Of a stretch of DNA of 64,000 bases, positions 28,603 to 37,718 are shown piece by piece; the stretch's first letter is position 1; each line of letters starts with the position of its first letter. Both the position numbers and the translations under genes were made by a program. A model generated the notes under the pieces. That model worked only from the letters and a program-made list of their open reading frames with translations. It was not told where the DNA came from and did not search any database. The stretch comes from DATKAS01 sp963733765 (GTDB lineage Bacteria; Actinomycetota; Acidimicrobiia; Acidimicrobiales; DATKAS01), in assembly GCA_963733765.1 (NCBI GenBank), contig CAVTEI010000003.1, forward strand, positions 2,976,001 through 3,040,000. The letters are read 5' to 3'.

Positions 28603-29154
28603 CTACTTGTGCACGTCGGCGCAAGTCGGCACGCCTGCCGCCGCGGTGGCACGCTCCAGTTCTGACTGGATGGCTTCGAGGCCATCCCTCGCTTCCACGA
28701 AACCCTCCCCATCGTCGCTCCTCGCCGCAGCGACCTGAGCTGCGTTCAGCTCGACGATCGTGTTGATGGCCGACAGCACGTCGCTCCAGGACTCCTGGCC
28801 CGACGGAGGTGTTCCGAGCATCGTCAGATCCGCGAGCCAAGCCTCGAACGTGGGGGCGACCTCGTTCTCCAGCCAGGCCGCCACCTCGGGGAATGCAGCC
28901 GGGTCGGGTTGGCTCGGATCGAAGCCGGCGACAGGAAACGTCGTCCATCCCCGCTTGCTTTCGAGCGCGGTCTGACACGCGGCCTCAGCCCGAGCGGCAA
29001 ACGGATCTCCAACCCCCGAGGACGTTTGACTGGAAGCGGTCTGACTCGAAGCGGTCTGACTACCGAGGGCTGGGCTCTGACCGTCGGGATCACCCGCACA
29101 CGCCGCGAGCGCAAGGACGAAAACGAGCGGCGCGGTAGCGAGGGCGTGCCTCAC
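28603..29154 (-). CDS. Putative lipoprotein, hypothetical
   Basis: A 183-residue exported protein. GTG 29154, preceded by GGGGAG, starts a lipoprotein signal (RHALATAPLVFVLALAACAG) with the lipobox LAAC. A TASSQ repeat linker follows, then a helical domain with EVAAWLENEVAPTFEAWLAD and FVEARDGLEAIQSELERATA, and a late cysteine pair. No family is recognised; helical lipoproteins of this type are common in actinobacterial envelopes. It begins about 160 bp left of the 267 bp repeat copy E. Confidence 0.72.
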   Translation of the reverse strand: MRHALATAPLVFVLALAACAGDPDGQSPALGSQTASSQTASSQTSSGVGDPFAARAEAACQTALESKRGWTTFPVAGFDPSQPDPAAFPEVAAWLENEVAPTFEAWLADLTMLGTPPSGQESWSDVLSAINTIVELNAAQVAAARSDDGEGFVEARDGLEAIQSELERATAAAGVPTCADVHK

Positions 29155-29311
29155 GGATTCTCCCCTTACTGCGACGGCTCGGCACACGTGCAAGCGGTGG
29201 GACTGCAAACTCTGCGCCAACGTACACACACGCCCTGTGTTGAGCCTCATGCGGTCCGCAGCGGCAAGGAAACGCGCCCGCGTCGACTAACCGCCGGCAT
29301 CGGGTGTCGCA

Positions 29312-29578
29312 CGCCGCGACTTCGCCACTCCCGAATCCGCGCGGCGCGGCGTCGAGGCGCTAGGGCCTTGCGGCAACACCTACTTATCCCGTCAACGAGC
29401 GCTGTACGCCACGCGGGGCGGACGCTCGCTGCGTGCTCTATGCCCTCTGACCTGCATGAGTGGGCGCTGAGGGATTCGAACCCCCGACCCCCTCCTTGTG
29501 AGGCATCGGGGGCTGAGCGCTGTGCTCGACCTCGTTTCCGCAGGTCGGCGCTGAGCGAAACGCGCACAGTTAGAGGGT
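29312..29578 (-). repeat. tRNA-Val-derived att-like repeat, copy E with long left flank
   Basis: Flank from ~29312 is homologous to copy C (CGACTTCGCCACTCCCGAA..., CTATGCCCTCTGACCTGCATGAG). The tRNA part starts at 29460 and the tail ends TTAGAGGG. GAGCGCTGT occurs at 29397-29405 and 29515-29523. The anticodon-loop part has one change (TTGTGAGG). Confidence 0.8.
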
Positions 29579-29692
29579 TTGCGTGCCGGCTGTCCGGGCC
29601 AGAAGATGCGAGAACATCGCGGCAAGGGTCTCGGGGAACACATCCGACTCGTCCGAGGATGAGTCTCCCAGCGGGAGGCGCATAATGCGAGC

Positions 29693-30064
29693 GTGACCAC
29701 CGATGAGGTAGGCGCAGAAAACGTGGAGGTCGTCCGTAGATCACTGACGGACTGGGACTCCTTCCCTGACCTGCTGACCGAGGACCTGGTTTGGCACTTC
29801 TACGGCGACGTCGAGGGCATCGACGTGGACCATCACGGGCGAGACAACGTCTCCGCGAACCTGTGGGCCAAGTTGTTCGAGGCGTCGGGCGGAGCCTTTG
29901 CCGTTGCCCCGGTCAGCATTTCGGCCGCAGGTGATGAGCTCGTGACCGCGCACGTCAAGGTGACGATCGCATTCGACACCCCGCCCATCGACGCGGTCGT
30001 CGTGTACCGCATGCGCGATGGGCGCATTGCCGAAGCATGGGACGTACCGGGCACGATCGCCTGA
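29693..30064 (+). CDS. SnoaL-like / NTF2-fold protein
   Basis: A 123-residue protein of the SnoaL-like superfamily. It opens with the helix NVEVVRRSLTDWDSFPDLLT, then EDLVWHFYGDVEG, the loop HHGRDNVSANLW, and the final strand pair VVVYRMRDGRIAEAWDVPG, which is diagnostic for the fold. Members act as isomerases, hydrolases or binding proteins and the substrate cannot be told. GTG 29693 follows repeat copy E by 114 bp. Confidence 0.78.
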   Translation: MTTDEVGAENVEVVRRSLTDWDSFPDLLTEDLVWHFYGDVEGIDVDHHGRDNVSANLWAKLFEASGGAFAVAPVSISAAGDELVTAHVKVTIAFDTPPIDAVVVYRMRDGRIAEAWDVPGTIA

Positions 30065-30143
30065 CTCGCACCGGCGCGGTGGCGCGGTCGTTGCCGGGCG
30101 AGCGCGGAGGGACCTGCGGGGCCGGTCGGGCCACGCGCACACC

Positions 30144-30369
30144 TCAGCGGCGCGTGACGACCTTGCCTCCGGAGGTGCCGTCGCTCACGACGAGTGCCGC
30201 CGATGCGAGCGCCAGGGCCACGACGACAGCAGCACCACCGCCGACCCCATGTCGGCGAACACCGACCGCGAGCGCGACTCCCCGCGCCCAACACGAGGAA
30301 AGCCAGCAGCACGACGAGCAGGGAGTTGGGTCCCGTGACGGGCAGGACACAGTCAGTCATGGCGCCCAT
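30144..30369 (-). pseudogene. Remnant of an LPXTG-anchored protein
   Basis: On the minus strand TDCVLPVTGPNSLLVVLLAF begins a sortase-type signal. After one frame change near 30285 it continues VALAVGVRRHG and a second hydrophobic stretch to TAA/TGA at 30144. Only the anchor region is present, with no extracellular domain upstream. Confidence 0.4.
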
Positions 30370-30470
30370 GTCGAACTTGTCGGAGACCAGACTGGCGTAC
30401 GCCAGCCGCAGGGCTCGGATGCTGCTTTAGAGGTCGCCTCGAGGCGCCGATGTTTGCTGTGGAGAATCAC

Positions 30471-31000
30471 GCAGGCCCCGGCTCCGGCGCTGGCACCGAG
30501 GTCGGGGCTTGTGCGCGTCAGCCGGTGGTTTGCCTGCCGTCCGTTCGGGCCAAGTTGAAGGACGACGTCGCGGCGATGGCCCCGGGGGACACCGCCAGAC
30601 TCTTGCAGAAGAAGGGTCCCTAAGCCCCTCCGGGGCCATTGTCGTCCCACGCCTTGTCTCCTAGCCAGGACGCGGAACGAGGCGTATTGTCCCGGTCGCA
30701 GCTCCCGCTATGCCGCCCATTGGCTCGAGGTGGGCCGGGGGAAAGCCGCAAGCCCCGGTTTCGGCTCCGCTTGGCTGAGGTCGGGGCTTGTGTGCGCACA
30801 CGGTGAGGCGGATGATTCGCGTTGCGAGTAGTCCTGGCAGGGACTTACGGCGATACGCCCCGGAATCACCGGCTCCTACTTCCCTGCAGCATTCGGGGGG
30901 CGGTCGTCGTCGAGTTCTGGCTGTTCGCGCGCGATGGCCCCGAAGCCACCCACCCGACTCGTGGCGGACAGGCGGGACGAGTCCTGCACCCCATCGGGGC
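30471..31000. repeat. Cluster of four GGCCCCG-type hairpins between genes
   Basis: Hairpins built on (A)AGCCCCG/CGGGGCTT lie at 30471-30512 and 30748-30791; they share GAGGTCGGGGCTTGTG. Hairpins built on (G)ATGGCCCCG/CGGGGCCAT lie at 30573-30643 and 30932-31000, the last with an 11 bp perfect stem. No protein-coding feature is recognisable from 30370 to 31146. They may be terminators or a structured RNA. Confidence 0.45.
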
Positions 31001-31146
31001 CATCGGCGCGCCCCGTCAGCCGCAACCGGGCAAGGGTCAGCGCGAATCTCGGCGCGTCCTTCGCGATCGCGTGTTGCCGCTGACGTTCACGATGGCGGTC
31101 GTCGTCCCGCCGGTTCCCATAGTCGGCGTTCGTTGACAGCCAGAAG

Positions 31147-32006
31147 TCAATCCAGGGGATTCCAGACGCGAATGACGTTGTCGGGAAGCCGAACGGAGAA
31201 GGACCCAGATGGGGAGGCGTCGGCGAGGAGCTGGCGTAGATCGGATTCGAACTCAACTGCTCGATCGCCGAACAGGCGGGGTGCGGTCGGTGACGATGAG
31301 AACCTCGTAGCGACCAGATCGTCGATCGTGCGGTTGATGACGCGCCCGTCCGGGACGACGACTCGACGGGCTGGTGCAAAGCCGGCGTCGATGAAAACGG
31401 CGTCTTCTCCATCTGGCGACGAGTTGCGAATGCCGCGTCCGGCGCGCGTGTCGGGCCCCAAGTAGCGGCGGCGGAGTTCGACGATCGCGTCGTCCGGGGG
31501 GAACGGATGGGGAAGTTCCGACCCGGCGGCGTCGGCCAGTGCGTCACAACGGTAAGCGGGCGCGTCGATCTGAACTGCGGCACCTCCCGGGTGGAGCATC
31601 GTGCGGACGACACGCGCAACCTTCGGCCGGTCCATCCAGTGGAACGACGCAGCGAACGCCACAACCCGAAATCGACCCAACCCACCGGGTAGATCCTCGG
31701 CACGCATCTGCACCCATTGCGCGTCGACCACGCCAGCGTCGTCGGCGAGTCGCTCCGCCTCCACGAGCATCTCGCGATCGGGGTCAGACCGACTACCTCG
31801 GCGAATAGGTGGGCGAGACGAAGCGTCACCACGCCTGGGCCACACCCGACGTCGAGCAACCGGCCCTGACCGTCAAGAGCCAGCTCCACGCGCAGTGCGT
31901 CAGCGAGCCCTTCGGCGTACGGGAGGCGCCCCTGCGTGTAGTAGCGCGCGGCGCCGGCGAACAGCGTCTCGTCCCACTCCCAGTCCTGCCAGCATCCGAC
32001 GGCCAT
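31147..32006 (-). pseudogene. Class I SAM-dependent methyltransferase, single frameshift
   Basis: Restoring one missing G near 31785 gives a 286-residue methyltransferase of the UbiE/Methyltransf_11 type. The N-terminus is AGAARYYTQGRLPYAEGLAD, motif I LLDVGCGPGVVTLRLA, the acidic post-I residue is in GLDPDREML, and motif IV lies around VVAFAASFHWMDR. The C-terminal part is variable. The Y-x-x-x-R-x-P-Y start is typical of small-molecule methyltransferases in actinobacteria. The substrate is unknown. Confidence 0.8.
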
Positions 32007-32555
32007 TGTCCGGAGCGTACGAGCCCGCTGCTCCGTCAGCCTTAGATGCTGTCAGCGGGAGTCCTCACCGCGGGGACAACATCCCGCGAACATCCCACGG
32101 TCACGGACCCCCGACCGGCGCCCCCCATGACTCGAAGAAATGGCGTCGGCGACCTCACAGCTTCAGGATTCGTGCCGCGTCGGGATCGACCATGTCGGCT
32201 CTGGTGCGCCGCGTGAGCAACACCTGATTCTCGACAACACACGCGCTGCGGCGGCTGGGCGCTGGGCGTACCGTCACCGCGTGGACTACGCGGTGGGGTC
32301 CGTTTACGTCGCTACCAAGGTGGTATGGCAGCCCGGGCATCGTGGCGCGTCCACGACTGTCCTCGAGCCGGCCGAAGGTGAGTTGTTGCATGCGATGGAT
32401 CCTGCGGCCGGACTCCGCGGCGCGACGATGTGTGGCATCGAAGCGACAAGGGTCGAGAGGTCGTGGAGCACGGTCACACGGCTCGAGAAGTGTTTGCCGT
32501 GCCAGGACGCTGCAGGCGTCAACGCGCCGGCGCCCCGAGGCGAAGGACTCGGCGG
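32007..32555. other. Intergenic region with second 56 bp repeat copy
   Basis: Holds the second copy of the dispersed repeat (32455-32510). A possible minus-strand remnant is also present (SACVVENQVLLTRRTRADMV, VDPDAARILKL, ending at 32155) without a credible start or family. Confidence 0.35.
32455..32510. repeat. 56 bp dispersed repeat, copy 2
   Basis: About 90% identical to 28358-28413. The minus-strand translation SWHGKHFSSRVTVLHDLS is conserved between the copies, suggesting coding ancestry. Confidence 0.55.
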
Positions 32556-35183
32556 TTACAGCCTGGCTGCCAGGTCGCTGACGTAGGCGACGAGTTCCTC
32601 GTCGGTCATCGCCGCGCCGCGGTCAGCCGCCGCTTCGAACTCTTTGCCGATCACGTCCCGAGTGTGGCGTATGGCGCGACTGATCTGCTCTTTTTGTTGC
32701 GCGGGCAGGAAGTGCGCGGAGGCGCGAGTCGCACCCTCGAGTGTCGCCGCGGCCTCCCACTGGTGGCAGTCGGCTAACGGCGTCACCAGACCCCGGGCGA
32801 ACTCGCGCAGGTGTGTCCGGTTCCCCACTCGGAGGTAGTGGGCCAACACCTCCGCGAACCGTCTCACCCCTTCGGGCGGAGCGTGTTGGGCTTCGGCGAT
32901 CGCGAGCGACTGGAGCGTGAATCCGTGCACGAGCGCCGCTCCGAGCGCGGCCGCGAGGTCGGCAGCGGCGCGCTGGTATTCGACGGCCGCACGTTCATCT
33001 GTCGTCGCCAGCATCACCCCGGCGACGTGCAATCCCAGCGCGTGCGTGCTGGGGCTCGACGTCTTGGCGTGGGCAAGCAGCCCGAGCGCCGAGTCGATGT
33101 CGGGCCCGTGAGTGAGATTGCGAAGGAGGAGCAATGTCCCTAGCCGACTGAGAGCCCCGACAGTGCCAACGTCGGGTGGATCGCCGACCGCGGCGGCCAG
33201 GGCCGCGATGCTCTCCTCCAAGCGCCCGAGAAGGCCGAGCGCGATCGCCCGACATTCCTGCGCTTCGCGCCACTCCTCCTCGCCTTCCGGGACCGAGCCG
33301 AGCGCGTCGTCGGCGAGCGCCAGCGCACGGACCGGATTCCGAAGCTGCCATGCCCCCCGGCTGGCGATGAGCAGCGTCTGCACTCGAAGCGGGTGGTCGA
33401 CAACGCCGGGCATCGCGAGCGCGGAGTCGGCCCACGACCATGGCTCCGGCCACACGTAGCCGTGCGAGTAGGCGCCCAGTGCCGTGACGATTCGAAGGCA
33501 CAGGTCGGTGTCTTGCTGCGCCAATGCGAAGGCGAACGCGGCTCGGAGGTTGTCGCGGGCGGACTCGAGGGCGATCGCTGCTCGCAGCTCGTTTGTGGTC
33601 TGGAGTTGTCGCGCGAGGTGCGCCGCGACCGCCGCGTAGTGCTCCGCGTGCCGGCGAGAGATCTCGCCCACGTCCTCCTGGTTCGCGAGCTTCTCTCCTG
33701 CGTACTGGCGCAGCGGCTCCAGCAGCCAAAACGGGGCGACCCCGCGCAGATCGACCGACAACATCGACTTGTCCGCGAGGGCTGACAAGGCGTCGAAGGG
33801 ATCGAAGGCTGTTCCATCGTCGCCGATGACCGTGAGGGCAGCGTCTAGGTCGAACCGGCCCGCGAACACCGAGAGCCGAGCGAACGCCAACCGCTCCACG
33901 CGCGTGAGGAGGCTCCAGCTCCAGTCGATCGCGGCCCGGACCGTGGCGTGACGTTCGATGCGCCCCCGCCGTCCACCCGTGAACACGTCAAGGTGGTCGC
34001 GGAGGCGCGCCGCGATGTCGGACGGTCTGAGAGTGCGGGTCGCGGCGGCTGCGAGCTCGATGGCCAAGGGGATGCCGTCGAGCCGCCGACAGATCTCGCG
34101 GATCACGGTTTCGTCCTCGACGTCAAACCCCGCCTGGACGGCCCGGGCGACGAAGAGTTCGATCGCGTCGGTGTCGGCGTCGAGAGATGGGACCGCGACG
34201 GTCCGCTCACCTTCGACGGCCAGCGGCTCACGGCTGGTCGCGAGAATCGCAAGCCGGTCACAGCCCTTAAGCAGTTCGACCGTCAGAGATCCGACGCCGT
34301 CGAGAAGGTGCTCGCAGTTGTCGAGCACGAGGAGCATCCGCCGCTGGCCGATTCCATCGACGATGGATTGGCGCACCGACCTGTCGGGAAGCAGGGACAG
34401 GGTTCCCGCGACGAGCACGTCAACCTGTTGGCTCGCGTGCGCGGAGGAAAGCTCGATCAGCCACGCGCCGTCCGTGTAGATGCCGGTGAGCCTTCGAGCG
34501 ACCGCGATGGCGAGACGGGTCTTGCCGATTCCCCCCGCTCCCGTGAGCGTGACCAGGCGAGCGTCTGTCAGGGCGCCGCACACCCGTGCGATTTCCCCGC
34601 CGCGCCCCACGATCGGGGAGAGATCAGCCGGCAGGTTGCCCGTCGCGGCGGCCGAGCGGAGCGAGGGAAAGTCAGTGTCCAGACCGGGGGCGAGGACCTG
34701 CCACACCTGCTCGGGCTCGGGAAAGTCTCGGAGGCCGACCCGTCCAAGATCACCGAGCTCGGTGTCGACCGGTCCATCTCGAAGCATCGCCGCCGCGGTG
34801 TTGGTCAACAACACCTGGCCGCCGTGTGCCGCGCCCAACAGTCGGGCGCACCGGCTCAGCGACAGGCCGAACCAGTCGTCGCCTCGGCGATGCGCTGGAC
34901 CGGCGTGCACGGCGACCCGCACCCGCACGGCCGGGCCATCACCCCACTCTGCGGTGGCGAGCGCCGTTTGTGCCTCAACGGCTGCGAGGACCGCGTCGCC
35001 CACAGTCGGAAACGTCGCGCACAGCCCGTCCCCCGTGTGCTTGAACTCCACTCCATCGTGAGCATCGAACGCGCCGCGCAGTATCGCGTCGTGACGCTCG
35101 AGCGAGCCCACCATCCCTGGGTTCGATGCCCATGCCCGCGTGGATCCCTCCATATCGGTGAACAGGAGCACCACCGTCTCCAC
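32556..35183 (-). CDS. Adenylate/guanylate cyclase domain - NB-ARC ATPase - TPR protein
   Basis: Intact 875-residue regulator. The N-terminal class III cyclase-like domain (residues ~1-165) keeps both metal aspartates (LLFTDMEGSTRAW, KHTGDGLCATF), but the usual N-x-x-x-R pair reads SLSRCARL, so catalysis is uncertain. The ATPase domain has Walker A LTGAGGIGKTRLAIAVA (~225), Walker B MLLVLDNCEHLLDG, ATSREPLAVEG and GIPLAIELAAA. A winged-helix part (RAAIDWSWSLLTRVERLAFA) and TPR-like helices follow to the C-terminus. It lacks a LuxR DNA-binding domain, unlike MalT. It is paralogous to 18614-21228. The signal it senses is unknown. Confidence 0.88.
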   Translation of the reverse strand: METVVLLFTDMEGSTRAWASNPGMVGSLERHDAILRGAFDAHDGVEFKHTGDGLCATFPTVGDAVLAAVEAQTALATAEWGDGPAVRVRVAVHAGPAHRRGDDWFGLSLSRCARLLGAAHGGQVLLTNTAAAMLRDGPVDTELGDLGRVGLRDFPEPEQVWQVLAPGLDTDFPSLRSAAATGNLPADLSPIVGRGGEIARVCGALTDARLVTLTGAGGIGKTRLAIAVARRLTGIYTDGAWLIELSSAHASQQVDVLVAGTLSLLPDRSVRQSIVDGIGQRRMLLVLDNCEHLLDGVGSLTVELLKGCDRLAILATSREPLAVEGERTVAVPSLDADTDAIELFVARAVQAGFDVEDETVIREICRRLDGIPLAIELAAAATRTLRPSDIAARLRDHLDVFTGGRRGRIERHATVRAAIDWSWSLLTRVERLAFARLSVFAGRFDLDAALTVIGDDGTAFDPFDALSALADKSMLSVDLRGVAPFWLLEPLRQYAGEKLANQEDVGEISRRHAEHYAAVAAHLARQLQTTNELRAAIALESARDNLRAAFAFALAQQDTDLCLRIVTALGAYSHGYVWPEPWSWADSALAMPGVVDHPLRVQTLLIASRGAWQLRNPVRALALADDALGSVPEGEEEWREAQECRAIALGLLGRLEESIAALAAAVGDPPDVGTVGALSRLGTLLLLRNLTHGPDIDSALGLLAHAKTSSPSTHALGLHVAGVMLATTDERAAVEYQRAAADLAAALGAALVHGFTLQSLAIAEAQHAPPEGVRRFAEVLAHYLRVGNRTHLREFARGLVTPLADCHQWEAAATLEGATRASAHFLPAQQKEQISRAIRHTRDVIGKEFEAAADRGAAMTDEELVAYVSDLAARL

Positions 35184-35479
35184 AACGGAAATCTACGACC
35201 GAGTCGGGCGGTACAAGCACTTGAAGCTCAACCCGCAAGCTCGACGGGACCGGCCCCCCGGGGTCGGTGCCGACGTGAGCCTCGGGTCTGGTATACCTCG
35301 CTGCGAACGGGCCGATTCGGCGGCCTCCCGGGGCGGGAGGGATGGCGGGGCTCGGCGGCCCAGCGGTACTCGGGGCTCGCCCCGACGAGTTGTTGGCGAT
35401 CGATGACGAACCGACTTCCTACAACCTTGAATTCGGCGCCTCGGCAGCAGGGTCGGCGAGCACGCTCTCGAGCTTCCGC

Positions 35480-35661
35480 GAGCGCTGTGCACCGTAGGAA
35501 TTGGTGCCGGTCAGAGGTCAGAGGGCCTCTGACCTGCGGTTGTGGGCGCTGAGGGATTCGAACCCCCGACCCCCTCCTTGTAAGGCATCGGAGGCTGAGC
35601 GCTGTGCTCAACCTCGTTTCCGCAGGTCGGCGCTGAGCGAAACGCGCACAGTTAGAGGTTG
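35480..35661 (-). repeat. tRNA-Val-derived att-like repeat, copy F
   Basis: Flank GAGCGCTGT at 35480-35488 and GGCCTCTGACCTGCGG, tRNA part from 35541, tail with GAGCGCTGT at 35597-35605, end TTAGAGGTTG at 35661. The ~295 bp to its left (35184-35479) hold no gene that I can recognise. Confidence 0.8.
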
Positions 35662-35799
35662 TACAACGGAAGAGCGCCGCCTCCGTGAGCTCGCGTCATG
35701 ACTGCATGGGTAAAGCGGCGGCCCGCTCAACCCCGAGGCGCATCACTGGCAACGCTCAAGTCAGCCCGGCGCAGCCCTGACCCGACGGCGACCCGCGGG

Positions 35800-37545
35800 C
35801 TACTCAGCCGGCATCCGGAGCGTGAAGAAGTTGACAAGCTGGGGCGCGGCAGGCGGATCGAAGTTGCTGAGACCAACTACCACGTAGCCGAGCTTCGGGT
35901 ACACGCGGAGCTCACCGTTCTGCCCGGGGGCTCCGCCGCTGTGGCCGTACGACGGGCTCGGGTTCTCGCCGATGACGAAGCCGAATCCGTAGGCCGCCTC
36001 TTGCACACTGGTCGCCTCTGCGAGGACTGCCTGCGAGATGAGCGTTCCCGAGCTCAGCGCCTGTGCGAAGCGCATCAAGTCACCGACGGTCGAGTAACCG
36101 CCCCCCGCGGCGGTGCCCCGCCACGGCAACGTCTCCGCGTTCGACACCCACTCGTCTCCCGCCTTCATGTAGCCAACGGCGCGGTTCGGTACATCTTCGA
36201 CCTCGGGCAGCGAGTCGGTGGACGTCATGCCCGCGGGCTGGAAGATGTGACTGCGTACGTAGGCGTAGTACGACTGGCCGCTGACCGCTTCGATCAGCAC
36301 GCCGAGGAGCACGAAGCCAAAGTTGGAGTACTCCCAGCGCGAGCCGGGTTCGAAGAGGAGCGCTCGTCCTCCGAACAGGTTCACATAGTCGCTGTGCTCG
36401 CGGAGCTCGCGGCGGTTGCGGATCGAACTGAGGCCCAAAGAAGTCACCCGTCCCTCCGGTATGTGTGAGTAGGTGCCGAACCGTGACCTGCGAAGCCACT
36501 GTCTGGTTGGGATAGTCCCGCAAGTACTTGCCGATCGGGTCGTCGAGAGCGAGCTTCCCTGCTTCGACGAGCTGGAGGATGGCCACCGCCGTGAACATCT
36601 TGTTCATCGAGCCGATGCGGAACTGCGTGTCCGTGGTGTTCGGAGTGCCGGACTCCCGGTCGGCCAAGCCCCACGCGTCCTCGAGCAAGACATTGCCGTC
36701 GCGAGCCACGAGCACGGTGCCCGAGAAATCGTCGGTTGCGGCCAGCCGTCGGCCTCGGTCGACAGCGCTGCCAACGCTGTCCGCTTCGCTGATCCTGTGC
36801 AGCACGAGGTCGATCGCGCTCGAGGCCACCTCGGTCGCCGGGAACTCGACTTTGGCCCCGCCCGCCTCCACAGGCGTGAAGCGGATGCTGTCCACGCCGG
36901 CGCGGAGGGGGCCTCCGTTGTCCGTGGCGGTGAGACGGAGGCGCACGGTTTGGCCCGTGAACGGCGAAAGGTCAACGCTGACCTCCGTTGGCTGAAGGCG
37001 GGTCGGATCGCCCGGCGACGTGTGGAAGACGTTGACCAACACGTCACGACTTGCCACCGAGTCGATGGGGGCCGAGCGACCGACGAAATCGATCCGGAAC
37101 TGCTGGTTCGGCTCGGACCCATCGAAGTCGAGCGTCTCCGGGCTGCGGAACGGCGCGCTGCCTGAGTAAAAGACGGTCACGGAGAGGTGAACCGGCCGTC
37201 CAACTTCACGTCCCGGTAGAGGATCCGCGTCCCGGGACCGGCCATGTCGGTCACGGCCGCGAACTCACCCTGAGGCGGGTCCGGGAGACGAACGGGACGT
37301 TCGGGTCGGTCTGCGTTGCATCGGGAGCCGTTCAGGCCGTCGGTGTACACGAACCACCCGCCCGCGCCACCGCTGACGGTCTGCCAATCGGTGAGCCCGC
37401 CGGACTCGAAGTCGTCCATGACGACAGCGACTCCCGCCATCCTGCGCTCCGGAGTCGTCGTCGCCGTGCCCCCGCCGTCGGTGCACGAGGCGACGATCGC
37501 GATAGTGGCGAGGACAGCGCACCAGCCGATTCGAGGGACTCTCAT
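35800..37545 (-). pseudogene. Lipoprotein with beta-sandwich-like domain and serine beta-lactamase domain, two frameshifts
   Basis: The ~581-codon product starts with a lipoprotein signal (RVPRIGWCAVLATIAIVASC). A ~180-residue beta-rich domain follows (MDDFESGGLTDWQTVSGGAG, VSVDLSPFTGQTVRLRLTAT) like those in surface-binding enzymes. Then comes a beta-lactamase/DD-peptidase fold with S-x-x-K (RIGSMNKMF), Y-x-N (WEYSNFGFVLLG) and HSGG (YGHSGGAPGQNG). Frames change near 37185 and 36437. A peptidase or esterase acting outside the cell is likely. It lies downstream of the giant regulator gene in the same direction, separated by ~170 bp. Confidence 0.78.
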
Positions 37546-37718
37546 GGCTCGCTCCTGTGAGCCGCGACGTACACCCCACCTCCGGCGCCGAACGCGCTGG
37601 CGTACCTCTCTGACGACCGCCTCGGGGCGTCGTCGACCTCGGACTCGATCACCTCCGACGGTTCGAGCGGCGCGACCCTCATGCGCACCTCACCATTGCT
37701 CTAATGTCATTAGCACCA

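Noticed and set aside
32140..32586. Plus-strand open frame at 32140-32586 as a gene
   Set aside because: No ribosome-binding site, no domain, and it runs across the 56 bp dispersed repeat and antisense into the ATPase gene end.
6372..35661. The regularly spaced repeats as a CRISPR array
   Set aside because: Spacings are 0.6-7.8 kb with genes between, the unit contains a tRNA 3' end, and no cas genes are present.
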